Below, piece after piece: positions 25,084-33,744 of a stretch of DNA of 64,000 nucleotides. Within the stretch, counting starts at the first letter, position 1. The number at the start of each line of letters is the position of its first letter. This DNA comes from Brevibacillus borstelensis (lineage in GTDB: Bacteria; Bacillota; Bacilli; Brevibacillales; Brevibacillaceae). The notes beneath the pieces were generated by a model. The model was not told the origin of the DNA. It did no database searches and worked only from the letters and a program-made list of their open reading frames with translations. Location of the stretch: contig NZ_RHHO01000038.1 of the NCBI RefSeq assembly GCF_003710865.1, positions 62,001 through 126,000 of the forward strand, in the 5' to 3' direction. The translations under genes were made by a program, and so were the position numbers.

Positions 25084-26013
25084 ATGAGAAAAGGAAAAGC
25101 ACTGCAGGTCGGAGATACGATCGGGCTCACGGCACCGTCCAGTCCTGCCACCCCGGAGGTTTTGGCCAAGGCGCAGTCCGATCTGGAGGCGTTGGGGTTT
25201 CAGGTGAAAGTGGGCGAGAGCTGCCGTCAAACATACGGAGGCTATCTCGCAGGGCACCCACAGCTTCGCGCAGAGGAGATCAACTGCATGTTCGCCGATC
25301 CGGAGGTAGATGCGATCATGTGCCTGCGGGGCGGATACGGTACGCCGCAGCTTTTGCCCCTGCTTGACTACGATTGTATCGCTGCCAACCCCAAGCTGTT
25401 TATCGGCTACAGCGACATCACGGCCCTGCACACCGTGTTTATGCAGGAAGCGGGTCTTGCCACTCTGCACGGCCCGATGGCCTCTGCGGGAATTGCCAGC
25501 GAGCTGGACCCGTGGTCGCGCGATTATTTGCTCCGGGCGATGACCTGTCCCGATCCGCTAGGCGAGATCATCAATCCCGAGGGAGAGGAGATCAGTTGTC
25601 TGGTCGGCGGCGCGGCTTGCGGTCCGATCGTGGGCGGCAATCTTTCGCTGGTCGCAGCTTTGGCCGGTACGCCTTATCAATTGGACACGAGGGGCAAGCT
25701 GCTGTTTCTGGAGGACGTGGACGAAGAGCCGTACCGTATCGACAGAATGCTGATGCAATTGGCGCTTGCCGGAACCTTCGAGGATTGCGCCGGAATCATT
25801 ATCGGTACGTGGGAAAACTGCGTTCCGAAAAAACGGGATGGCTTTTCCGTTCTCGATGTCTTCAAAAATATCGTCGTGCCTTATCGGAAGCCGACGATCT
25901 GGAATTTACAGGCCGGGCACGGCGCTTGCAATATCGCTTTGCCATTCGGCGTGCAGGCGCGATTGGATGCGGATGCGTGCAAACTGGTGATCGAAGAGGC
26001 TGTGACGAGATGA
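25084..26013 (+). CDS. LD-carboxypeptidase (MccF/LdcA family, peptidase S66)
   Basis: A 309-residue cytoplasmic serine peptidase that removes the terminal D-residue from murein tetrapeptides, or in the MccF branch cleaves aminoacyl-nucleotide toxins. The nucleophile elbow is GYSDITAL (Ser near residue 110); the flanking CLRGGYGTPQLLPLLDYD and FLEDVDEEPYRIDRMLMQL segments are typical of S66. ATG 25084 follows GAGAGGAG; an in-frame upstream start overlaps the inverted repeat and is unlikely. Co-orientation with a peptide-binding protein supports murein peptide recycling, as with ykfA in the Bacillus dpp region. Confidence 0.88.
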   Translation: MRKGKALQVGDTIGLTAPSSPATPEVLAKAQSDLEALGFQVKVGESCRQTYGGYLAGHPQLRAEEINCMFADPEVDAIMCLRGGYGTPQLLPLLDYDCIAANPKLFIGYSDITALHTVFMQEAGLATLHGPMASAGIASELDPWSRDYLLRAMTCPDPLGEIINPEGEEISCLVGGAACGPIVGGNLSLVAALAGTPYQLDTRGKLLFLEDVDEEPYRIDRMLMQLALAGTFEDCAGIIIGTWENCVPKKRDGFSVLDVFKNIVVPYRKPTIWNLQAGHGACNIALPFGVQARLDADACKLVIEEAVTR

Positions 26014-26133
26014 CACTTGATCACCCATTCTGGAAGGTATAATCATTTGCTCGGGGCGAAAGACTACTAGTTGTCTGTAGATGTTTTCCTGAAGTGTAGA
26101 CACTATCCACTACCCCGAAAGGATGAATGACAA

Positions 26134-26574
26134 ATGAGCAACACCCTGCACGGCATTTTAAACAAGCAGATCGCCAACTGGTCCGTTCTGTACATAAAGC
26201 TGCACCATTATCACTGGTTCGTGAACGGGCCGCACTTCTTTACGCTCCACGCCAAATTTGAAGAGCTGTACAACGAAGCAGCCGGCTATGTGGACGAGCT
26301 GGCGGAGCGCCTCCTGGCAATCGGCGGAAAGCCCGTCTCGACGATGAAAGCCTGTCTGGAGGCGGCCAGCCTCGAGGAGGGCAAAGGGGGCGAGTCCGCC
26401 GAGCAAATGGTGCAAGCTGTAGTCGCCGACTTCCAAACAGTCATCCGCGAGCTGGAGGAAGGCATGTCTGTGGCAGAAAAGGAAAATGACGAAGCCACCT
26501 CGGATATGCTTCTGGAAATAAGTTCCAGCCTGCAAAAGCATGTATGGATGCTCCAGGCGTTTCTCGGCAAATAG
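26134..26574 (+). CDS. Dps-family ferritin-like DNA-protection protein
   Basis: A 146-residue four-helix protein that forms dodecamers, oxidises Fe(II) with peroxide and stores iron, often binding DNA. The Dps ferroxidase signature [27 protein letters not shown] lies at residues ~22-48, followed by the [16 protein letters not shown] segment. ATG follows GAAAGGATG. No clear PerR box is visible in the ~120-bp upstream gap, though a regulator site there would be expected. A terminator-like hairpin follows. Confidence 0.92.
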   Translation: MSNTLHGILNKQIANWSVLYIKLHHYHWFVNGPHFFTLHAKFEELYNEAAGYVDELAERLLAIGGKPVSTMKACLEAASLEEGKGGESAEQMVQAVVADFQTVIRELEEGMSVAEKENDEATSDMLLEISSSLQKHVWMLQAFLGK

Positions 26575-26636
26575 GAAACAAATGCAGGTATTCAAAACAC
26601 GAACCGTATAACGCCAACAATACGATTGACCTAGCA

Positions 26637-26668
26637 GCCCGTCAGCCTACAAACGGCGGCGGGTTTTT
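26637..26668 (+). terminator. Terminator after dps
   Basis: GCCCG pairs with CGGGT across an imperfect CC/GG inner stem, followed by TTTTT. Confidence 0.6.
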
Positions 26669-26774
26669 CCCTTTCTCAGCAAGTCTTGCCAATCATGCTT
26701 TCACGCAATTCGGCAATCTTTACTGGGAACCATTGACCCTCAAGAAAAAAGCGAAATAAGCGAATGAAACCAAC

Positions 26775-27045
26775 TGCTGTAGAGATGAAAACGGGAGAAA
26801 ATGCAAAGGTCTTTGGGACACATCCCAGGCACCAGGCCAAATACGGAACACTCCTTCAGCGTCCAACCTGATTTGCCTCCTGACTCATCCGCTTTTGGAC
26901 GCGGTTCCGCTTTTGGCCTGGTGCCGGACAGTACTGCCTCCAAGCAGTGTCCTACCGAACCTGAGTATTTTCTCCCGTTTTCATCTCTTCCACAAAAGCC
27001 TGTCCAACCGCCATTTTCTCCCAAGCAACATAGTTCCGCCAATCC
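26775..27045. repeat. Palindromic intergenic element, copy A
   Basis: A ~260-bp highly palindromic element. The outer arms are a perfect 21-bp inverted repeat at 26781-26801 and 26968-26988 (AGAGATGAAAACGGGAGAAA plus A and its complement). Inside are GGGACAC/GTGTCCT, ACCAGGCCAA/TTGGCCTGGT (26831-26840 and 26913-26922), CGGAAC/GTTCCG and GCGTCCAA/TTGGACGC. A second copy lies at 41483-41745 and a fragment at 49683-49760. It encodes no protein that I can support. It fills most of the gap between dps and coaA. Confidence 0.85.
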
Positions 27046-27172
27046 GAACCGGCAAGCCAAAGTGCAAACGGATTGTTCCCAAGAGAAGACACAGGTGTTA
27101 CACTATGGAAGGAATAAACGAGGAATAAACGGCAAGACAGCATACCGAACGAAGAAAGGATGTACAACTCCG

Positions 27173-28108
27173 ATGGCATCGCCTTATGTTACGTTCAGTC
27201 GCGAGCAGTGGAGAGGACTGCGGGCATCCACGCCGCTGACCATTTCCGATGAAGAACTGGCCTGTTTGCAGGGGTTGAATGAAAAACTGTCCCTGACGGA
27301 AGTGGCAGACATCTATCTACCGCTTTCCCGGCTGCTAAATCTGCATGTAGGAGCCACACAGGAGCTGTATCAGGCCACACATACATTTCTGGGGAATCTG
27401 GAAAAGAAAGTGCCGTTTATCATCGGCATCGCCGGCAGTGTTGCAGTAGGCAAGAGTACAACAGCCCGAATTTTGCAAACGCTTTTATCCCGTTGGCCCA
27501 ATCACCCCAAGGTGGATTTGGTGACGACCGACGGTTTTCTCTATCCGAACCGCATTTTGGAAGAGCGCGGATTGATGAAGCGCAAGGGATTTCCCGAAAG
27601 CTACAACACCCGTCGTCTCGTTTCTTTTTTGTCTGACGTCAAATCGGGAGTTTCCGAAGTGGCTGCTCCTGTTTACTCCCATCTGGTCTATGACATCGTG
27701 CCGGACGAATGGCAGATCGTGCGGGAGCCGGATATTTTGATCGTCGAAGGACTGAACGTTTTGCAAACCCCGCTCGATGAAAATCAGCGGAGGCTGACGG
27801 AGGTATTCGTCTCCGATTTCTTTGACTTTTCCATTTACGTGGATGCGCAGGAGGACTTGATCAAGAAGTGGTACATTGACCGCTTCAAGCTGCTTCGCCA
27901 GACGGCTTTCTCCGACCCCGCATCGTATTTTAAACGCTACGCCAGCTTGTCCGATACGGAAGCTACCCAGGTTGCGACCAGCATTTGGAATGAGATCAAC
28001 GGTATCAACCTACGGAAAAATATTTTGCCGACTCGCGGACGTGCCCGCCTCATCCTGGAAAAGGGAGAGGATCATATGATACAAAAAGTGAAGTTGAGAA
28101 GGCTGTAA
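27173..28108 (+). CDS. coaA: Pantothenate kinase, type I
   Basis: A 311-residue enzyme that phosphorylates pantothenate, the first step of coenzyme A synthesis. The P-loop is GSVAVGKST (~residue 90), followed by [10 protein letters not shown] and [11 protein letters not shown], both diagnostic of type I PanK. ATG 27173 matches the family N-terminus (YVTFSREQW); the longer upstream frame is only translation through the palindromic repeat. The ribosome site (AAAGGA) is rather far, 12 bases. Many Bacillales use the type III enzyme CoaX, so type I is informative but not rare. Confidence 0.93.
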   Translation: MASPYVTFSREQWRGLRASTPLTISDEELACLQGLNEKLSLTEVADIYLPLSRLLNLHVGATQELYQATHTFLGNLEKKVPFIIGIAGSVAVGKSTTARILQTLLSRWPNHPKVDLVTTDGFLYPNRILEERGLMKRKGFPESYNTRRLVSFLSDVKSGVSEVAAPVYSHLVYDIVPDEWQIVREPDILIVEGLNVLQTPLDENQRRLTEVFVSDFFDFSIYVDAQEDLIKKWYIDRFKLLRQTAFSDPASYFKRYASLSDTEATQVATSIWNEINGINLRKNILPTRGRARLILEKGEDHMIQKVKLRRL

Positions 28109-28131
28109 TCTCCCGGTAGGAGTGGTTGCGA

Positions 28132-28581
28132 ATGCAAATCGTGAGCGCCTGTTTGATCGGCTGTAAATGCCGCTATGATCAAGGGGCATGCCTGGATGAA
28201 ACGATTGAAAATCTGTTGAAGGAAGGCAAAGCGATTCCTGTTTGCCCGGAGCAGATGGGCGGTTTGCCTACGCCCCGTCCGCCGGCCGAGATCATCGGGG
28301 GAGACGGGTTTGACGTCTGGGAGGGCCGCGCCAAGGTTGTCGATAATACGGGCCGAGATGTCACGGAGGAATTCAAGTCTGGAGCTCTGCAGGCGCTGCA
28401 GCTCGCCCGGACGGCAGGAGCAGTGTCGGCAATCCTGAAGGAAAACAGTCCATCCTGCGGCAGTTCAAACGTGTACGATGGTACGTTTACCGGACGGAAA
28501 AAAGCAGGCGTAGGGGTAACAGCAGCACTGCTTATAAAAAACGGGATTGACGTTCGCTCTGAAATGAGCCGTTCCGAATAA
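28132..28581 (+). CDS. DUF523 family protein
   Basis: A 149-residue member of the DUF523 (YbbK-like) family. It opens with SACLIGCKCRYDQ, has CPEQMGGLPTPRPPAEI near residue 45 and KENSPSCGSSNVYDGTF near residue 105. The conserved cysteines suggest a metal- or cluster-binding role, but the function is unknown. ATG 28132 has AGGAG nine bases upstream. It starts 24 bases after coaA and may share its transcript. Confidence 0.85.
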   Translation: MQIVSACLIGCKCRYDQGACLDETIENLLKEGKAIPVCPEQMGGLPTPRPPAEIIGGDGFDVWEGRAKVVDNTGRDVTEEFKSGALQALQLARTAGAVSAILKENSPSCGSSNVYDGTFTGRKKAGVGVTAALLIKNGIDVRSEMSRSE

Positions 28582-28607
28582 AGAACCGGATGCCTTTTGG
28601 GCATAGA

Positions 28608-28654
28608 CAAAGATGACCTGTTGATTGCTTATGTCAATCGACAGGTCATCTTTG
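28608..28654. terminator. Long hairpin, probable bidirectional terminator
   Basis: CAAAGATGACCTGT-GATTG pairs with CAATC-ACAGGTCATCTTTG, almost 20 bp with single-base mismatches, between convergent genes. The T-runs are short on both sides. Confidence 0.7.
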
Positions 28655-28669
28655 CGTTTGGGATCTTTC

Positions 28670-30193
28670 CTACAGTTGCTCAAGCAGCCTCCTGAGCTTC
28701 TTTTCCTGCTCCCGCCGCTTTTTCCTCATCGCGCGATCCTCTTCCTGCAGCGCTCGCAGCAAAGAGAAACACATCAGGGTCAAAATAACCGCAAAGGGCA
28801 GCGCAGCGACGATAGATGCAGTCTGCAGTCCTTCCAGCCCGCCGCTTAGAAGAAGGACGACAGCGGTAGAGGATTGGAGAATACCCCAGGTTATTTTTAC
28901 CGGATTGGGCGGATCCAGCTTGCCGCCCGAGGAGAGCATCCCCAGGACGAATGTGGCGGAATCGGCCGAGGTAATGAAGAAAATGATAATCAAAAGGGTG
29001 GCGACCACCGACAGGATCATCCCCATCGGGAGCTGTTCCAGCGTAATGAAAAGAGCGCTGGAGACGTCCTGCTTTACCGCGTCGCCGATGGGGGCGTGCT
29101 CGTAGATCTCCAGATGGAGAGCGGTTCCTCCGAAGACAGAAAACCAAATAAAACTGAGCACAGTCGGCACCAGAAGGACGCCGATAATAAACTCCTTGAT
29201 CGTTCGGCCTTTGGATACCCGGGCAATAAATGTGCCGACAAAAGGCGCCCAGGCAATCCACCAGGCCCAGTAGAACAGCGTCCAGTTGGCGATCCAGTTG
29301 CTTTCGGTAAAAGGCATAAGCCGCATGCTCATGGAGACGAGATTTTGCAAATAGCTTCCCAATGTGTTGGTAAAGTTGTCGAAGAGAAAGGCGGTCGGGC
29401 CAAAAATCAAAGTGAGCAGCAAAAGGGCCAAGGCCAATACCAGATTGGTATTGCTCAAGATTTTGATCCCTCTGTCCAGACCGGAGGTAGCAGACCACAG
29501 GTACAGGACGGTAATGACGGCGATAATCGTTATCTGGACCGTGATATTGCTCGGAATCTGGAAAAGATGGCTCAATCCGCCGTTGATTTGCAGCGTTCCC
29601 AATCCGAGGGAGGTTGCGACTCCAAAAGCGGTTGCGATCACGGCGAGAATATCGATCAGCTTGCCGATGGGACCGTTTACCCTGTCACCCAGAAGGGGGT
29701 AAAACGTCGAGGAGATCAAGCCTTTTGCGCCTTTGCGATACTGGAAGTAGGCCAGGGAAAGGGCGATGACGGCATAAATCCCCCAGGGATGAAGCCCCCA
29801 GTGAAAAAAAGCGTACCGCATGGCTGTACGGGCCGCCTCGGATGTTTCGGCTTCAACGCCGACGGGCGGGGAAAAATAGTGGGACACAGGCTCGGCGACG
29901 CCCCAAAAGACAAGCCCGATTCCCATACCAGCGCTAAACAGCATGGAAAACCAGGTAACCGCCGAATACTCCGGCTCGTCATCATCGTCCCCGAGCCGAA
30001 TCTGGCCGTATTTGCTGAAGGCCAGGAAAATGCAAAAGACGAGGAAAAAGAAGGTAACCAGAAGATAAAACCAGCCAAAATTGGAAGTCGTAGCATGCAG
30101 GACATTGGTCGCTGTTTCTGTAAGCTGAGACGGTGAAAAAAAGCCCCAGAGAACAAACAGCAGCACCACCGCCAATGAGATGGCAAAGGTCAT
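28670..30193 (-). CDS. BCCT-family betaine/choline/carnitine transporter
   Basis: A 507-residue secondary transporter with 12 membrane helices that imports quaternary-ammonium compounds such as glycine betaine, usually for osmoprotection, with Na+ or H+. Family signatures are SAGMGIGLVFWGVAEPVSHY in the first third and the FYWAWWIAWAPFVGTFIARVSKGRT substrate-site segment containing the tryptophan box. The charged C-terminal tail (RREQEKKLRRLLEQL) resembles the osmosensing tails of BetP/OpuD-type proteins. Strong AAAGGAGGG site. Substrate within the class is not determined. Confidence 0.92.
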   Translation of the reverse strand: MTFAISLAVVLLFVLWGFFSPSQLTETATNVLHATTSNFGWFYLLVTFFFLVFCIFLAFSKYGQIRLGDDDDEPEYSAVTWFSMLFSAGMGIGLVFWGVAEPVSHYFSPPVGVEAETSEAARTAMRYAFFHWGLHPWGIYAVIALSLAYFQYRKGAKGLISSTFYPLLGDRVNGPIGKLIDILAVIATAFGVATSLGLGTLQINGGLSHLFQIPSNITVQITIIAVITVLYLWSATSGLDRGIKILSNTNLVLALALLLLTLIFGPTAFLFDNFTNTLGSYLQNLVSMSMRLMPFTESNWIANWTLFYWAWWIAWAPFVGTFIARVSKGRTIKEFIIGVLLVPTVLSFIWFSVFGGTALHLEIYEHAPIGDAVKQDVSSALFITLEQLPMGMILSVVATLLIIIFFITSADSATFVLGMLSSGGKLDPPNPVKITWGILQSSTAVVLLLSGGLEGLQTASIVAALPFAVILTLMCFSLLRALQEEDRAMRKKRREQEKKLRRLLEQL

Positions 30194-30347
30194 GGGAGCC
30201 CTCCTTTGTCGGACTTTGCGAGATGAAATGCAATGTCAGGAAGCCGAAATCGAAAATGGAAGATATCAGTGGTATAGAATCCCACGAACCGGGCTTGTTT
30301 ATCCTCTGTGGCTAAAAAGAACCATCTCGTTTTCACATGCGGGCCGA

Positions 30348-31232
30348 TTATTGCTCCGGAATCGGAGCAAACATCTCGATGAAATGGCGTGCTGCCTTGG
30401 AGAGATGGCGTTCCGTCTGCCAGACGATGGCGGACGACGAGGTGATCGAGGTGCCAGTGATCTCCAGACGGCTGATATTGGCGTTTCCCTGCGTCTCCCA
30501 AGCAGAGCGGGGGACGATCGCAGCGGCAACCCCGGCCCCGACCATACTGACGATCAGCGAGAGGTCAGGACATTCACAGATCACATGCGGAGTCACGCCC
30601 AGGCGGCCAAATTCCTTGACCAAAAGCTCATAGATGCCGAGTCCGGGCGTACTGGGCATGATCAAAGGGTGGTCAGCGATTTCCCGCATATGGATACTAT
30701 CTTTTTGGGAGAGCGGAGAAGAAACGGGAACGATCAGGACAAACGTTTCCTCCAAAAGCGGGATTGTCGTACAATGCGCCAGCGAATGGGGGAGCCTGAC
30801 GATGGCGACTTCGACCGTTCGCTGCTCCAGCCATTGGCTGAGAAGCTGTGTGTCTCCTTTCCACACCTTGTAGGTGATCAACGGATAGCGCTCCCGAAAC
30901 TGGCGGATTTGCTCGGGCAAGCGGTAGGAGGAAAGGGCGCTCACGCCGACAGACAGAGTCCCGCGAACGCCTTCGCCCGTTTCCTTCACCTCGGATATGG
31001 CTTCCTCCATCTGGTGGACAAGATTTAATGCCTGCTTGTACAAGGTGACGCCCGCTTGTGTCAGCGCGATTTTTTTTCCAGAGCGCTCGATTAGCTCGAC
31101 ACCCAGCTCCTCTTCCATCTGCTTTAATTGCTGGCTGAGCGGTGGTTGGGCCATACGCAAGCGTCTGGCTGCTCCGGTGATTTGGCCTTCTTCTGCGATC
31201 GCGATAAAATAGCGCAATTGACGAATATCCAT
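30348..31232 (-). CDS. LysR-family transcriptional regulator
   Basis: A 294-residue regulator with an N-terminal winged HTH (MDIRQLRYFIAIAEEGQITGAARRL, then AQPPLSQQLKQMEEELGVEL) and a C-terminal effector domain (LSVGVSALSSYRLPEQIRQF…). It is divergent from a purine-type permease gene and probably controls it. It is similar in layout to the second LysR at 57957-58826, so the two may be paralogues. The ribosome site (GAAAGGCAGGC) lies just upstream of the ATG. Confidence 0.9.
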   Translation of the reverse strand: MDIRQLRYFIAIAEEGQITGAARRLRMAQPPLSQQLKQMEEELGVELIERSGKKIALTQAGVTLYKQALNLVHQMEEAISEVKETGEGVRGTLSVGVSALSSYRLPEQIRQFRERYPLITYKVWKGDTQLLSQWLEQRTVEVAIVRLPHSLAHCTTIPLLEETFVLIVPVSSPLSQKDSIHMREIADHPLIMPSTPGLGIYELLVKEFGRLGVTPHVICECPDLSLIVSMVGAGVAAAIVPRSAWETQGNANISRLEITGTSITSSSAIVWQTERHLSKAARHFIEMFAPIPEQ

Positions 31233-31273
31233 GAGTCTGCCTGCCTTTCATATGTAAAACGTATGATACGGAG

Positions 31274-31293
31274 ATAAAACAAATATTTTTTAT
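31274..31293. promoter_or_regulatory. Candidate LysR operator between divergent genes
   Basis: ATAAAA-N6/7-TTTTAT dyad in the middle of the divergent spacer. The AT-rich dyad fits a LysR-type site, but there is no independent support. Confidence 0.3.
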
Positions 31294-31365
31294 ATCGATA
31301 GAGCTATGTTAGCATATGTTTCGGAAACTTACATGAGCAACAACAGAGAGAAAGAAGGGACATAT

Positions 31366-32661
31366 GTGCGCAGTTTGTTGGAGAGGATATTTCATCTGCA
31401 AGCGAGTCAAACCACTGTAAAAAAAGAAATAATGGCCGGTTTTATCGCCTTTGTCACGATCGTGTATATCGTCGCAGTCAATTCCTCCGTTTTGGAGGAT
31501 GCCGGCATCCCGCTCGAAGCCGGCATTCTGGCGACTGTGCTGACCGCCTTTATCGGATCGATCCTGATGGCTTTTTGGGCCAATGCCCCGATGATTTTGG
31601 TCCCTGGGATGGGGATCAACGCCTTGTTTACGTACACGCTGTGCAATACGATGGGCTTGCCATGGCAGGAAGCGCTGGCCGCTGTTTTTCTGTCGGGGGT
31701 CATCTTTGCCGCCATTGCCTTTACGGGAGCGGCAACCGTGCTGTCCAACGCCATTCCCGATTCGCTCAAGGAAGCGATTACGGTTGGAATCGGATTGTTT
31801 CTCACCTTTATCGGGCTGCAAAAAGGCGGCCTGGTCGTGACCAATCCCTCCACCTTTGTAGCGCTCGGTGACCTTTCCCATCCACAGGTATGGGTTACGC
31901 TTGCGACTCTGCTATTGACGCTTGTCTTGTTTGTCCGAAACGTCCCCGGAAACTTTTTGATCGGGATCGCCGCAGGTACAGGAATCGGCTGGCTTGCCGG
32001 ATTGGTTCATCCGGGACAAGGCATGTCCGGGATTTCCTTTGATTCCTACGGTGAGGTGTTTGCCGCATTTTCGTTCTCGCACATCGCAACGCTTCCGTTC
32101 TGGGTGGCGACGTTCTCCTTGGCGATGGTGATCGTGTTTGAAAACATCGGCCTGGTTCACGGACATACGCAAATGGCAGGACAGCCCGAGAAGTTTCGCC
32201 GCAGTCTGCAGGCAAACGCAATTTCGTCCGCCTTGTCCGGCATCCTGGGCACCAGTCCGACGGTTTCGACCGTGGAGTCTGCTGCGGGAATCGCAGCGGG
32301 AGCTCGTACTGGACTAGCTTCTCTCGTCACGGGAGTGCTTTTCTTGCTGTCGCTGCTGTTCTTGCCGGCCATCAAGCTGATTCCGGACAGCGCGATCGCT
32401 CCGGTATTGATCATCATCGGGGCGTTGATGCTGCAAAACGTGCAGAACATCAATCTCCGCGATTTTTCCGAGGGATTTCCCGCTTTCCTCATCATTGCCC
32501 TGATTCCCCTGTCTTACAGCATCGTTGACGGGATTGCCTTCGGATTCGTCGCTTATCCGCTGCTGAAGGTAGCATTGGGGAAAAGCAAGGAAGTGCCCGC
32601 GCTTTTGTACGTCGTTGCAGGGTTGTTTTTGCTCAATATGGTACTGCCGATGCTGACTTGA
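31366..32661 (+). CDS. NCS2-family purine permease (AzgA/PbuG/PbuO type)
   Basis: A 431-residue permease with ~12-14 membrane segments for adenine, guanine or hypoxanthine uptake by proton symport. Typical pieces are TTVKKEIMAGFIAFVTIVYI at the start, MILVPGMGINALFTYTL, GIGLFLTFIGLQKGGLVV and the GTSPTVSTVESAAGIAAGARTG loop of the AzgA branch. GTG 31366 is preferred because GAAAGAAGGG lies at proper spacing and the protein then begins as other family members do. In-frame ATG codons further upstream lack a site. No purine riboswitch is seen; control is probably by the divergent LysR. Confidence 0.9.
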   Translation: MRSLLERIFHLQASQTTVKKEIMAGFIAFVTIVYIVAVNSSVLEDAGIPLEAGILATVLTAFIGSILMAFWANAPMILVPGMGINALFTYTLCNTMGLPWQEALAAVFLSGVIFAAIAFTGAATVLSNAIPDSLKEAITVGIGLFLTFIGLQKGGLVVTNPSTFVALGDLSHPQVWVTLATLLLTLVLFVRNVPGNFLIGIAAGTGIGWLAGLVHPGQGMSGISFDSYGEVFAAFSFSHIATLPFWVATFSLAMVIVFENIGLVHGHTQMAGQPEKFRRSLQANAISSALSGILGTSPTVSTVESAAGIAAGARTGLASLVTGVLFLLSLLFLPAIKLIPDSAIAPVLIIIGALMLQNVQNINLRDFSEGFPAFLIIALIPLSYSIVDGIAFGFVAYPLLKVALGKSKEVPALLYVVAGLFLLNMVLPMLT

Positions 32662-32684
32662 TAGGCTGCTGCACGGCTGCTGTT

Positions 32685-32724
32685 AAAAACGTCTCGGACT
32701 TCCTGTGGAAAGCGAGACGTTTTT
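32685..32724 (+). terminator. Rho-independent terminator
   Basis: AAAAACGTCTCG pairs perfectly with CGAGACGTTTTT, 16-base loop, T-rich tail. Confidence 0.9.
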
Positions 32725-32817
32725 GCTTTCTTTGTAATTCTAAATATTTACATTATTTACAAAAACGATTATGGTAGAGAGAAGGGATTGAAATAAAAAC
32801 AGGGATGTGGCAGAGCT

Positions 32818-33120
32818 ATGAGAAAATCCTTAACTACAGGCTGCGCTATAGCGCTTTTGATTGTTCTCGCCGGACTTCTAAAAAACGATTACCAATGGAT
32901 TATGACCTGGACGTTCTATTCGGCTGCCATTCTGTTTACACTAGGTGCGCTAGTCAGCTTCTCTTCGCTTCAGTCAACCGCCGAGCCACCGGCCTATTTT
33001 CAACAGCCCCAGCAAGAGCACAAGGACAACAAGAGCAGGATCAGGTGGACATCTTTCTTCTTTCTTGCGGCATTGCCAAATTTGTTTGTATATGGCGCAT
33101 TTTATTTCTTTTCAACGTAA
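32818..33120 (+). CDS. Small membrane protein of unknown function
   Basis: A 100-residue protein with three hydrophobic segments (residues ~5-22, ~28-50 and ~80-98) and a polar, Gln-rich middle (PQQEHKDNKSR). The organisation resembles short DUF3899-like membrane proteins, but I do not recognise it firmly. The ribosome site is weak (GGCAGAG). It is flanked by terminators on both sides, so it is its own unit. Confidence 0.6.
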   Translation: MRKSLTTGCAIALLIVLAGLLKNDYQWIMTWTFYSAAILFTLGALVSFSSLQSTAEPPAYFQQPQQEHKDNKSRIRWTSFFFLAALPNLFVYGAFYFFST

Positions 33121-33129
33121 AGGATAGGC

Positions 33130-33163
33130 CCCGGGCGAGAAGTGTAAGCTGCCCGGGTTATTT
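33130..33163 (+). terminator. Rho-independent terminator
   Basis: CCCGGGC (33130-33136) pairs with GCCCGGG (33151-33157), followed by a short T-rich stretch. Confidence 0.7.
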
Positions 33164-33164
33164 G

Positions 33165-33194
33165 TTGACAATGATAATCTTTATCAACTAAAAT
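33165..33194 (+). promoter_or_regulatory. Promoter with overlapping Fur box
   Basis: TTGACA, 18-bp spacer, TAAAAT. The spacer contains GACAATGATAATCTTTATC (33167-33185), two mismatches from the Fur consensus GATAATGATAATCATTATC. Iron repression of the downstream haem monooxygenase gene is expected. Confidence 0.8.
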
Positions 33195-33240
33195 GAAGAC
33201 ACACCATATTTTTTCAATTGTGCGAAGAGGAGTGTGCTTC

Positions 33241-33555
33241 ATGTTTATAGAAACGAAAACGATTACGGTCAAGGAAGGGACCTCCGATCTGGTCGTGAAC
33301 CGGTTCAGCCAGGCGGGAGAGATTGAGAAGTCCGAAGGCTTCATCGATTTGAGCGTTCTGGTTAAAAAGGTGCGCAGAGGAGACGAGGAAGTAATCGTCA
33401 TGATCCGCTGGGAATCGGAAGAAGCGTGGAAAAAGTGGGAAACGAGCGAAGCTCATCTGGAAGGCCACAGACAGAGCAGAGGCAAGCCCAAGCCGGAGCA
33501 TGTGATCAGCGTCGCACACGGCGTCTACGATGTAAAAGCGGTCAAGAAAGCGTAA
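33241..33555 (+). CDS. Haem-degrading monooxygenase, HmoA/IsdG-like (ABM fold)
   Basis: A 104-residue antibiotic-biosynthesis-monooxygenase-fold protein that opens haem to release iron. It begins MFIETKTITVKEGTSDLVVNRFSQAG, close to Bacillus HmoA, with VMIRWESEEAWKKWETSEAHLEGHRQ containing the conserved tryptophans and the probable haem-ligand histidine. ATG follows AAGAGGAG. The Fur box upstream supports a role in iron acquisition. The alternative, an unrelated ABM-fold protein, is less likely given that regulation. Confidence 0.85.
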   Translation: MFIETKTITVKEGTSDLVVNRFSQAGEIEKSEGFIDLSVLVKKVRRGDEEVIVMIRWESEEAWKKWETSEAHLEGHRQSRGKPKPEHVISVAHGVYDVKAVKKA

Positions 33556-33560
33556 AACAG

Positions 33561-33594
33561 CGCGGGAGCCCGTTCAGGGAACACCCGCGTTTTT
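33561..33594 (+). terminator. Rho-independent terminator
   Basis: CGCGGG pairs with CCCGCG around a 17-base loop, followed by TTTTT. Confidence 0.8.
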
Positions 33595-33744
33595 CTATGT
33601 CCTTTTCCTCCTCAAGCTTTGCCAAAACGATCCCAAAAGCCCCTCCATAAGCTGCAAGCTCCCAGAAGCCAAACATATCATGAAATGCTGCTGGGAAGAA
33701 TAGGGTGTGCATCATAGAGCGATCGCAAAGGAGGGTCAACACCA

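Noticed and set aside
26801..27172. A 124-residue N-terminal extension of CoaA
   Set aside because: It is only translation of the palindromic repeat; type I pantothenate kinases begin at the ATG at 27173.
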